NCBI GenBank assembly: GCA_052170135.1
Contig: JBQNBC010000015.1
Location: forward strand, 1 to 32,293
Origin: Wolinella sp052170135
GTDB lineage: Bacteria; Campylobacterota; Campylobacteria; Campylobacterales; Helicobacteraceae
Direction: 5' to 3'
Length of the DNA: 32,293 nt
The translations under genes were made by a program, and so were the position numbers. Positions within the stretch are counted from its first letter, which is position 1. Each line of letters begins with the position of its first letter. A model generated the notes under the pieces. That model saw nothing but the letters and a program-made list of their open reading frames with translations. It did not search any database and was not told the DNA's origin. This document shows positions 25,894 to 32,293 of this stretch, piece by piece.

Positions 25894-26439
25894 ATGAAAA
25901 AATATCTTTTGGCACTTAGTGGCGTGGCACTGATTCTTGGTGGCTGCTCAAACAAAACAGAACACGTCTATATCGATCTCTACAAAAGTTGCTACCAAAA
26001 AGAGTATCAATTAAGCCTCGGCGAGATACGCAGCAGCGAGGATAATGAACTAAATATCAGCTTTGAAGAAGCTAGAGATGCGCTAAATCAGGCTCTACGC
26101 GATTCAAATTGCTTTGAGATTAATGGCGGGGGTGGATACAGTGCTGGCTACTCCACGGATCTCATATATAGCTCTAAGGTAATAAAGGACAGAGTTGAGA
26201 AAAATTTTGCCACCTCAGAAGAGAAAGTCTATTTAATAGTCGAGGCAGTCATTACGATGCAAAATTTCAATGAAACAAAAACATATCGTGGCAAAAGCCA
26301 AATAGAAATGAGCAACACAAAAATCCTGGGTCTTGGTAGCACACCAGAAGCGAGCAAAAGCGACAGGACACGGGCACTTCATACAGCTATCAGAAGCGCA
26401 GTCAAAGAAGCAAGCGATAATATAAGACGTCATAGATAA
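25894..26439 (+). CDS. Lipoprotein of unknown function (CsgG-like pattern)
   Basis: 181 aa. Signal peptide MKKYLLALSGVALILGGC with lipobox LGGC (Cys18). The mature part has helix ARDALNQALRDSNCFEIN, a glycine-rich turn (GGGGYSAGYS), beta segments EKVYLIVEAVITMQ and KTYRGKSQIEM, and a basic helical end. The arrangement, a helix with paired 'AL..S..F' then strands, recalls the outer-membrane CsgG/LpoB-type fold, but that is a weak impression. Two cysteines besides the lipid Cys (in YKSCYQ and DSNCF) may pair. Good AGAAAGGA ribosome-binding site. Confidence 0.85.
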   Translation: MKKYLLALSGVALILGGCSNKTEHVYIDLYKSCYQKEYQLSLGEIRSSEDNELNISFEEARDALNQALRDSNCFEINGGGGYSAGYSTDLIYSSKVIKDRVEKNFATSEEKVYLIVEAVITMQNFNETKTYRGKSQIEMSNTKILGLGSTPEASKSDRTRALHTAIRSAVKEASDNIRRHR

Positions 26440-26456
26440 GAATCTCTAGATTCTTA
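26437..26456. terminator. Palindromic hairpin after the lipoprotein gene
   Basis: TAAGAATCT (26437-26445) and AGATTCTTA (26448-26456), overlapping the TAA stop. It contains AGAATC and GATTCT facing each other. Nearly no loop as a perfect stem, so a 7-bp stem with a 6-base loop is more likely. It precedes the oxidoreductase gene by about 30 bases. Confidence 0.35.
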
Positions 26457-26487
26457 CTTCTACATTTAATAATAAAAAAGAGCAAAA

Positions 26488-27036
26488 ATGAAAAAAGTTT
26501 TAGTTGTCTCAGGACATCCAAGCATAAAAGATTCTCTGGCAAATGCTACGATTCTTAGTGAATTAGAAAAGATAAATGGCATCAAAATCCGCAAGCTAGA
26601 TGAGCTGACAAACGGATATAAATTTGACATAGTAGCCGAACAAAATGCACTTATTGATTCTGAAATCGTCGTATTTGAGTTTCCATTTTACTGGTTTAGT
26701 ATGCCGGCAATTTTGAAAAAATATTTTGACGATGTATTCACATATGGCTTTGCACACGGCTCTAGTGGTGATAAACTACACGGAAAAAAAGTCATATTTT
26801 CATTTACTACTGGTGCACCGCTTAGCGTTTATGAGGCTGGTGGTGCAAGCATAGAGGCATACTTATCAACGTTTAGAGGTATAGCAGCATACTCTGGTTT
26901 TAGCAAAGTAGAGTTTATTTATAGTGGTGGGGCGAACTATATCGCAGGCGTAAGCAGCGAATCTGACAGAACACACATCATAAATAGTGCAAAAGATCAC
27001 GCCGCGCGACTAATCGCAAAAATCAACGAAATATAA
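26488..27036 (+). CDS. NAD(P)H-dependent FMN/FAD oxidoreductase, flavodoxin-2 fold
   Basis: 182 aa. Beta1 and phosphate loop VLVVSGHPSIKDSLAN, then QNALIDSEIVVFEFPFYWFSMPAILKKYFDDVF, a block shared by NQO1/MdaB, YwrO and KefF-type quinone reductases, and later GKKVIFSFTTGAP. It probably reduces quinones by two electrons and protects against oxidative stress. It is shorter than MdaB and closer to the KefF/YwrO group. Own gene after a hairpin; convergent with mqo. Confidence 0.85.
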   Translation: MKKVLVVSGHPSIKDSLANATILSELEKINGIKIRKLDELTNGYKFDIVAEQNALIDSEIVVFEFPFYWFSMPAILKKYFDDVFTYGFAHGSSGDKLHGKKVIFSFTTGAPLSVYEAGGASIEAYLSTFRGIAAYSGFSKVEFIYSGGANYIAGVSSESDRTHIINSAKDHAARLIAKINEI

Positions 27037-27043
27037 TCTTTAC

Positions 27044-27071
27044 GCTAGATTTCTTCTTATAGGAATCTAGC
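27044..27071. terminator. Hairpin between convergent genes
   Basis: GCTAGATT (27044-27051) pairs with AATCTAGC (27064-27071) around a 12-base loop, in the 43-base gap between the oxidoreductase and mqo. Symmetric position suggests a bidirectional terminator, though no T-run is present on either side. Confidence 0.45.
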
Positions 27072-27079
27072 CACAAATC

Positions 27080-28564
27080 CTAAGCCTCATCAAAAGGTAT
27101 ACCAAGTGCCTTTGATGTATATTTGCGATTCTCATTCAGCTTTGCCACATTATCAGATAGCCTCATTCCATAACTTGGTATCATCTCTCTGATTTTATCC
27201 TGCCAGCAAGACGAATTAAACTCTGCTTTAAAACAGCGTCTAAGCACGTCTAGCATAGCCTCTACTGCAGTCGATGCGCCAGGAGATGCACCAAGCAACG
27301 CCGAAAGAGTACCATCACTAGATGTGATAACCTCGGTACCAAATTGCAAAACACCACGGCCACTTCTTGGATCTGGTTTTATAATTTGCACCCTCTGCCC
27401 AGCGATCCTCAGATCCCAATCCTCCGCGCACGCCTCTGGCACATACTTCTTCAGCATATCCACACGCTTTTTGTGACTTAAAAGCACCTGCGAAATTAGA
27501 TATTTTGTTAGCGGTATATTGTCGATTCCCGCTTCAAACATAGATCGCAGATTTTCACTATTAATCGAACGGAACATATCAAGCTTGCTGCCATTTTTTA
27601 GGAAATTCGGCGAAAACCCAGCAAAAGGTCCAAAAAGCAACTTTTGCTCACCGTTTATAAATCTCGTATCTAGATGCGGCACAGACATTGGTGGTGCGCC
27701 CACTGCTGCCTTGCCGTAAACCTTGGCATTATGCTTATTTATAGTCTCATAATGGCTACAAACAAGCCACTGCCCGCTAACTGGAAAACCGCCATATCCG
27801 CGCGCCTCTGGAATCGCACTCTTTGCTAAGAGCGGTAGAGCTGCACCACCCGCACCAATAAAGACAAATCGCGACTCAAACTGCACAAACTCATCATTAT
27901 CAAGTCGCTTTGCTTTGACTTTCCAGCGACCATCGCTGGCACGCTTAATATCAATTACCTCATGATTTGTCTTTAGCGCAAAGTTACCCTTTTGCTCCAT
28001 ACAGGTGCAAAACTGCTTACTAAGTGCGCCAAAATCAACATCAGTACCGATGTCAATACGCGTCGCAGCTACCATCTGGGATCTATCGCGCCCATTAATC
28101 AGCAACTCCGCCCAGGTGGCTATCTCGTCCATATCCTCAGAATAACGCATACCGTGGAATAGCGGATTCTCCTTTAGCGCAGAGAATCGAGTGCGCAGAT
28201 ACTCCACGTTACCATCCATAACAAAACTCATGTGAGGGAGCGGATTTAGAAAGCTTGACGGCTCTCTTAGATTCCCAGCGTTTACATGATATGCCCAAAA
28301 TTGCTTTGAAACTTCAAAAGACTCATTGATTTTCACTGCACGAGAGATGTCGATTCTGCCTTGTAGCTCTGGTGTATAGTTTAGCTCACATAGTGCCTGA
28401 TGCCCTGTGCCTGCATTATTCCACGCATCACTGCTCTCATACGCAACACTATCAAGCCTCTCTAGAAGGAGGATTGACCATGAAGGCTCAAGCTCTCGCA
28501 AAAGCATGCCGAGTGTAGCACTCATAACACCGCCACCAATCAATAAAACATCGACATTTTTCAT
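27080..28564 (-). CDS. mqo: Malate:quinone oxidoreductase
   Basis: Peripheral inner-membrane FAD enzyme that oxidises malate to oxaloacetate and gives electrons to menaquinone, replacing malate dehydrogenase in many Campylobacterota. 494 aa. N-terminal FAD motif LLIGGGVMSATLGMLLREL, the early block NNAGTGHQALCELNYTP, the glycine-rich FIGAGGAALPLLAKS and the late DLRIAGQRVQIIKPD are Mqo features. Its ATG overlaps the stop of the GGDEF/EAL gene as ATGA, so the two are translated together, an unexpected pairing. Confidence 0.96.
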   Translation of the reverse strand: MKNVDVLLIGGGVMSATLGMLLRELEPSWSILLLERLDSVAYESSDAWNNAGTGHQALCELNYTPELQGRIDISRAVKINESFEVSKQFWAYHVNAGNLREPSSFLNPLPHMSFVMDGNVEYLRTRFSALKENPLFHGMRYSEDMDEIATWAELLINGRDRSQMVAATRIDIGTDVDFGALSKQFCTCMEQKGNFALKTNHEVIDIKRASDGRWKVKAKRLDNDEFVQFESRFVFIGAGGAALPLLAKSAIPEARGYGGFPVSGQWLVCSHYETINKHNAKVYGKAAVGAPPMSVPHLDTRFINGEQKLLFGPFAGFSPNFLKNGSKLDMFRSINSENLRSMFEAGIDNIPLTKYLISQVLLSHKKRVDMLKKYVPEACAEDWDLRIAGQRVQIIKPDPRSGRGVLQFGTEVITSSDGTLSALLGASPGASTAVEAMLDVLRRCFKAEFNSSCWQDKIREMIPSYGMRLSDNVAKLNENRKYTSKALGIPFDEA

Positions 28565-31158
28565 TCAGCTTTCACCTCTTTTGCTAGCAGAGTTTCAATA
28601 CTTTCTGGCTGGTGCAAATGGTAGCCCTGTAGATAATCAACACCAAGTTCAACGACCACATCCATTACTGACTGCGAGTGGATAAACTCAGCGACAATGC
28701 CAATTCCAAGCTCTTTAGCAAGCGACACTATTGTTTTTACAGTTAGATATGAGTTTTTATCTGTATCTATATTTTTGATTAGTGAGCCATCGATTTTAAT
28801 AAAGTCTGCCCCGATCCTCAAAATATAGTCAAAGTTTGAATAGCCACTACCAAAGTCATCTATCGATATCTTGCAGCCGAGCAACTTGGCCTCTTTTAAA
28901 AACTCATCGACCTCCTTGCTCGCCCCTATCTGCTCGCTCTCTACAAGCTCGATTGTTACATACTTACCAATATCCATCGACTGGATAGAATCAAGAATCT
29001 GAACCGTCGTCTCCTTGTCTAAAATATCCTCAAATGTAAGGTTTATTGAAAACTCAATATTGCTATCTTTGAAGCCATCAAAGACCTTTTTCATCATAAT
29101 TCTCGTGAGGCGTGAGTATAGGCGTGAATTCTTCGCATGCTCTAAGAATATAAATGGCGATATGACCTTGCCCTTATCGTCGACGATTCTCATCAAGGTC
29201 TCTACTTTGAAGACTTTTGGATCTTTTACGCTCACTATCTTCTGTCCATAGGCTTGAATAAAGTCGTAACGTATAGCCTCTTGTATCATGCTCGTTACCT
29301 CTTTTGAGCGCTCTAACTCATCACGAATTTGCGAGTTGCGGTCAAAGTCAACATATGACAGGTTGTTGATTTTTGCATAATTCATCGCCATATCGCACTT
29401 CTGATAGAGTAATTCTAGTCCACATGCAGCGGCGACACGGACACTCATGAAGACCTCCATGCCAGATACCACGAATGGATTCTCCTCAAGATTTTTGGCT
29501 AAATTTGCGGCAAAGATGCCTGGATCCTCATCATTGCCAAAAAGTATCGCAAACTCATTCCCTCCGATTCTATATACACCAGCCTCTACAGGAAGCATCA
29601 TCTCAAGCCGTCTTACAAATTCAATCAAAAGCATATCGCCGACTTTCTCACCAAAGGAATCGTTGATACTGCGGAAACGATTAATATTGATAAATATTAG
29701 CGTACGAATAACCGGATCACTCTCTAAATCCTGGAAAAGCTGCTGCTTGTTTGGAAGACCAGTTAGTAAATCCGTAGTCTGTGAGATAATCATCTGCATC
29801 TGCTCATAAAGCTCAGTAATATCCGTACGGATAGAGAGATACTCCTCGATGACGCCATCATCATTTATAAGTGGCACGATGACAGCTCTAACGTAGTAAT
29901 CACCACCATACTTGTTTCGATTCTTGATGACACCGCTCCATATCTTGCCACTTGAGATTCTCTTCCACATCATGGCGAAAAACTCTCGCGAGTTATCTGG
30001 ATGGCGTAACATATTGTGGTTTCTGCCTAATAACTCCTCGCGCTCATAGCCACTAATTTCGCAAAACTGTTTATTAACATAAATAATATTCCCACGCAAA
30101 TCGCCTTTGGATACGATATATCCAATATCAATAGCCTGCTTGTACTGCTCAAGAATCGCATTCTGCTTAAAAAACTGCTGCACGATTCTCGCTATATCAC
30201 CAAACTCATCACTCTTTTTTAAAAGTTCCGTTAAGCTCTTTTTGTTTCTATTTTGTAATGCCATAGAAAGCAGATGCAAAGGACGAAGAATGAGTGTAAA
30301 AAATAGAATAGTCATGATGCCAACTATAAGTATGCCAATAAAGCCTATGACTATCATCTGCATAAAAAATACATTGCTCACAAAATCTTGAAATCTCTTG
30401 TCAAGTGCAATGCCTATTGTGGCAATACCACGTCCATAAAAATCTTTAAGTGAATAAAATATGTCATATTTATTATCAGCTATCTCATCGCCAGAGACGA
30501 ACATATCAGCTTTTTGATTCATAAGTCGCTCTATTAATGACATTTCTGACCTATCCCAAAGCTTCATAGCTACAACATAGCCAAGCACTGAAGAATCATC
30601 GACTGCGCTATCTTTGTGAGATGCGCTGTCCATATCAATACTTAAAGCAATCGCTCGCACAGGAGAGACAAATACCTGCACTATACGTTTATCTGATAAG
30701 CGTGCGAAGAAATTTGATGAAACTGGATAGACTAGAGATAGTGCTTCTGTTGGTATAGCGTTTAGCATTAACTTTTCATCAAATTTATCAATCATTGACT
30801 TAAATGCGACTGGCGTTAAATCCTCATCAAACATAATGGCCGCATCATAGCCTATGCCTTCCATACCGGCTAAAACACGCTCCCAAACGCCATACATCGC
30901 ATCAAAATGCTCCTGATCGCGCTCCACCACAGATGATGAGCTTAAGTACCCCTCAATAGGAATCGCTCCTAAATGTAGCAACTCCTTAAAGTTTCTCGAA
31001 ATCTCGCCCACCCATGTACGCTCTACATCAGCCATATGGTCGCGCTGATGATTGACCAATGCGAGATAGCTCACAATAAGGAGTACCACACCTACGCTAA
31101 GCACCCCAACAAGCTTTGCATAGATACCCTTTGGATATAGACCAGATAAAAACCGCAC
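28561..31158 (-). CDS. Membrane PAS-GGDEF-EAL protein, probable c-di-GMP phosphodiesterase
   Basis: About 865 aa from a GTG at 31158 with GAGGT 5 bases upstream; the TTG at 31170 is open but less likely. Two membrane helices (about 15-35 and 263-293) flank a periplasmic sensing region of some 225 residues. Then come a HAMP-like linker, a PAS domain (about 345-450, ISGYEREELLGRNHNMLRHP, like aerotaxis PAS), a GGDEF domain and an EAL domain. The cyclase is probably dead: GGDEF reads GGNEF, the metal Asp of the first motif is Asn (FININRF), and there is no RxxD I-site. The EAL domain keeps ETLMR, INL, IELVE, DDFGSGYSN, IKID, AEF and LQGY, so it should hydrolyse c-di-GMP. It overlaps mqo. Confidence 0.92.
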   Translation of the reverse strand: MRFLSGLYPKGIYAKLVGVLSVGVVLLIVSYLALVNHQRDHMADVERTWVGEISRNFKELLHLGAIPIEGYLSSSSVVERDQEHFDAMYGVWERVLAGMEGIGYDAAIMFDEDLTPVAFKSMIDKFDEKLMLNAIPTEALSLVYPVSSNFFARLSDKRIVQVFVSPVRAIALSIDMDSASHKDSAVDDSSVLGYVVAMKLWDRSEMSLIERLMNQKADMFVSGDEIADNKYDIFYSLKDFYGRGIATIGIALDKRFQDFVSNVFFMQMIVIGFIGILIVGIMTILFFTLILRPLHLLSMALQNRNKKSLTELLKKSDEFGDIARIVQQFFKQNAILEQYKQAIDIGYIVSKGDLRGNIIYVNKQFCEISGYEREELLGRNHNMLRHPDNSREFFAMMWKRISSGKIWSGVIKNRNKYGGDYYVRAVIVPLINDDGVIEEYLSIRTDITELYEQMQMIISQTTDLLTGLPNKQQLFQDLESDPVIRTLIFININRFRSINDSFGEKVGDMLLIEFVRRLEMMLPVEAGVYRIGGNEFAILFGNDEDPGIFAANLAKNLEENPFVVSGMEVFMSVRVAAACGLELLYQKCDMAMNYAKINNLSYVDFDRNSQIRDELERSKEVTSMIQEAIRYDFIQAYGQKIVSVKDPKVFKVETLMRIVDDKGKVISPFIFLEHAKNSRLYSRLTRIMMKKVFDGFKDSNIEFSINLTFEDILDKETTVQILDSIQSMDIGKYVTIELVESEQIGASKEVDEFLKEAKLLGCKISIDDFGSGYSNFDYILRIGADFIKIDGSLIKNIDTDKNSYLTVKTIVSLAKELGIGIVAEFIHSQSVMDVVVELGVDYLQGYHLHQPESIETLLAKEVKAE

Positions 31159-31232
31159 ACCACACCTCAAATATTTTCAAAACCTTAGATAATTAAGCAA
31201 CGATTCTATAGCAAGCTTACTGAAACTAAAAA

Positions 31233-31238
31233 ATTATA
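31233..31238 (-). promoter_or_regulatory. -10 box for the PAS-GGDEF-EAL gene
   Basis: TATAAT on the minus strand, preceded by TG, about 75 bases before the GTG at 31158. It indicates that the EAL gene and mqo form a unit separate from the upstream receiver-like gene. Confidence 0.5.
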
Positions 31239-31324
31239 CATAATTTATCATGTCTGTATCATGGAAAAATAAAGGATATAGCGAGAATCAATGACGTATA
31301 TTTTTGCTTGATGAGGGTTTTAGT

Positions 31325-31906
31325 CTATAAATGCCTAAACGCTGATAACTTCCATATCTCCTGTAGTGAAAGTATTTTTAGTTGCTTTAAATCTTGATTT
31401 ATTGCAATAAACAACGGATAGCAATTCCCGCTAATACAGGAGCGATTGAGCTTATCAAGAATCTCGCCATGCCATAGACTTTCCCCGCGACCACCACTTG
31501 TTGTGAGTATTAGATTCTCCAAAAACTCCTCTAGTGAAATCCCACATGCGCCCTCGTGCGCACAGGCTACCTTTACATAGCGCAGCTGCTCATACTCATC
31601 GAGCGTCCTAAACATCTCGCTACTGCCAAGCGGATGACAAATAGCAAGCCAAGCACCCTCTATATCGGCGCAACTTACTAGCTCCTCGTAAGAATCACCA
31701 CCAGACCAGTCGCTTAGGTTTATGTCAAGAATCACAACACGACTATCTGAAACATAACGCGATAAAGCCTTGTGATAAGACTGAAAATCAAGCGAATCGC
31801 TTGATGATGGTTTAAATGCACGATAACCATTTTGATGCAAGAAAATCTCAATTGAAGTCTCAAGATAATAACCATAAACAGAAAGCTCATCTTTACGATG
31901 CGACAT
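31325..31906 (-). CDS. Protein of unknown function with a degenerate receiver-like N-terminus
   Basis: 193 aa, starting MSHRKDELSVYG with an AAGGAATCG site upstream. Residues about 8-95 follow response-regulator receiver spacing: helix YLETSIEIFLHQNGY, then the strand SRVVILDINLSDWSGGD with an Asp in the phosphorylation-site position. The acidic pair of the first strand is missing (ELSVYGYY), so normal phosphorylation is doubtful. The C-terminal part (LEEFLENLI, LFIAINQDLKQLKILSLQEIWKL) is not a DNA-binding domain that I recognise. It has five cysteines. It lies upstream of the EAL protein on the same strand, which may hint at a signalling role. Confidence 0.8.
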   Translation of the reverse strand: MSHRKDELSVYGYYLETSIEIFLHQNGYRAFKPSSSDSLDFQSYHKALSRYVSDSRVVILDINLSDWSGGDSYEELVSCADIEGAWLAICHPLGSSEMFRTLDEYEQLRYVKVACAHEGACGISLEEFLENLILTTSGGRGESLWHGEILDKLNRSCISGNCYPLFIAINQDLKQLKILSLQEIWKLSAFRHL

Positions 31907-32175
31907 TACGATTCCTTGCGATATATTTTTGCCCTTTAACTTACGCGAAAATATAACCTAAAAAGGTAAAATAATTTTTAAACATTAATATTTTTACACT
32001 CTTCGATGCAACGCGCTATTCAAATTTTACATAACGTAACACTATTGAGAATATAATCACAAATCCCTTTAAATGTTAAGAAATATTTAACCTTTTATTG
32101 ATAAAAATCCGATGTGTCATTCTTACCATATCGAATCAAGCCCCTAGTTCCAGGGGTCAAAACAAGGTCTTAATC
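31907..32175. other. Long intergenic leader region with promoter and palindromes
   Basis: No gene. On the plus strand a -10 box TATAAT at 32052-32057 would give a leader of about 112 bases to the ATG at 32176. The leader contains GTTAA-N7-TTAAC at about 32075-32091 and a stem CCCCT/AGGGG at 32141-32145/32152-32156 shortly before the AAGG-type ribosome-binding site. These could be an operator and a translation-control hairpin. On the minus strand a TTATATTTTCG stretch near 31950 may serve the receiver-like gene. Confidence 0.45.
32052..32057 (+). promoter_or_regulatory. -10 box for the gene at the right edge
   Basis: TATAAT on the plus strand within GAATATAATCAC. It is the only strong -10 match in the long gap before the edge gene. 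Confidence 0.5.
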
Positions 32176-32293
32176 ATGTCGGACTTTTTATATATAGACA
32201 CTAAACAAAAGTGGGATATGCCACAGCCTGAGTGGCTCTCTTTCTCCCCCACTCCAGCTCTCATTTCCAATGTAAAAGGAGCAGCTGAGGTCT
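32176..32293 (+). CDS. Unidentified gene, 5' part only
   Basis: ATG at 32176 with AAGG upstream opens a frame to the window end: MSDFLYIDTKQKW, then DMPQPEWLSFSPTPALISN and VKGAAEV. 39 codons are visible. No signal peptide or membrane segment at the start, so probably cytosolic. I do not recognise the family. It has a long leader with possible regulatory structure. Confidence 0.6.
   Translation, partial: MSDFLYIDTKQKWDMPQPEWLSFSPTPALISNVKGAAEV

Noticed and set aside
28690..29300. Loss of the EAL signature (ETL) as evidence of an inactive phosphodiesterase
   Set aside because: Catalysis needs ExLxR, which is present as ETLMR, and the other metal and catalytic residues are kept.
1..32293. CRISPR arrays, tRNA or rRNA genes, insertion sequences, prophage
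   Set aside because: Looked for repeats, clover-leaf motifs, transposase or integrase motifs; none seen.

Overview
This is chromosomal DNA from a Campylobacterota bacterium, most likely an enterohepatic (non-gastric) Helicobacter. The evidence is the rpsO / flhA / DHH-phosphoesterase order, which matches H. pylori HP1040-HP1042 as I remember it, the presence of fliW, mqo, speA and a UPF0323-type lipoprotein, Helicobacter-like extended -10 boxes (TGCTATAAT), low GC, and strong enrichment of the hexamer AGAATC/GATTCT. The c-di-GMP (GGDEF/EAL) protein and the TsdA remnant argue against H. pylori itself. Species cannot be fixed from the sequence alone. I saw no rRNA, tRNA, CRISPR, insertion sequence or prophage.

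Layout. 1-403: no convincing gene. 404-3542 (minus): a mini-lipoprotein, nadB and guaA in one run, with a divergent DciA/DUF721-like gene that appears to be transcribed leaderless. 4199-8314 (minus): flhA, a DHH phosphoesterase, a small acidic protein and purN, tightly packed or overlapping. 8453-10107 (plus): rpsO, then a small His-rich ORF overlapping the start of a Bcr/CflA-type exporter. 10198-12044 (minus): a UPF0323 lipoprotein coupled to a glutathionylspermidine-synthase-like ATP-grasp ligase. 12191-13884 (plus): a Tat-exported Fe-S protein and a cytochrome b membrane subunit with no catalytic partner nearby. 13885-16010: a decaying stretch with a TsdA-type dihaem cytochrome c pseudogene, a broken small lipoprotein and a fragment of a membrane sensor. 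16011-18574 (minus): speA and cysE overlapping. 18673-19744 (plus): ybeY and a lone pseudopilin. 20013-22446 (minus): fliW and a UvrD-type helicase. 22593-27036 (plus): valS, upp, a lipoprotein and a flavodoxin-fold oxidoreductase. 27080-31906 (minus): a degenerate-receiver-like protein, a PAS-GGDEF-EAL protein and mqo. 32176-end: the start of an unrecognised gene with a long, structured leader.

How the parts relate. Most genes are core metabolism (purine, NAD, polyamine, cysteine, malate oxidation), translation and flagellar assembly. The most interesting unit is the lipoprotein/ATP-grasp pair at 10198-12044. It matches E. coli YgiB/YgiC in architecture: a Ser/Gly/Gln-rich lipoprotein ending in Gly-Gly next to a GspS-like ligase whose relatives attach polyamines to a C-terminal glycine. 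That suggests, as inference only, a protein C-terminal amidation system. The region after 13885 records loss of a periplasmic thiosulfate/tetrathionate cytochrome. Several start codons were moved from the longest possible ORF on the basis of ribosome-binding sites, and a 41-codon lipoprotein gene upstream of nadB is added.
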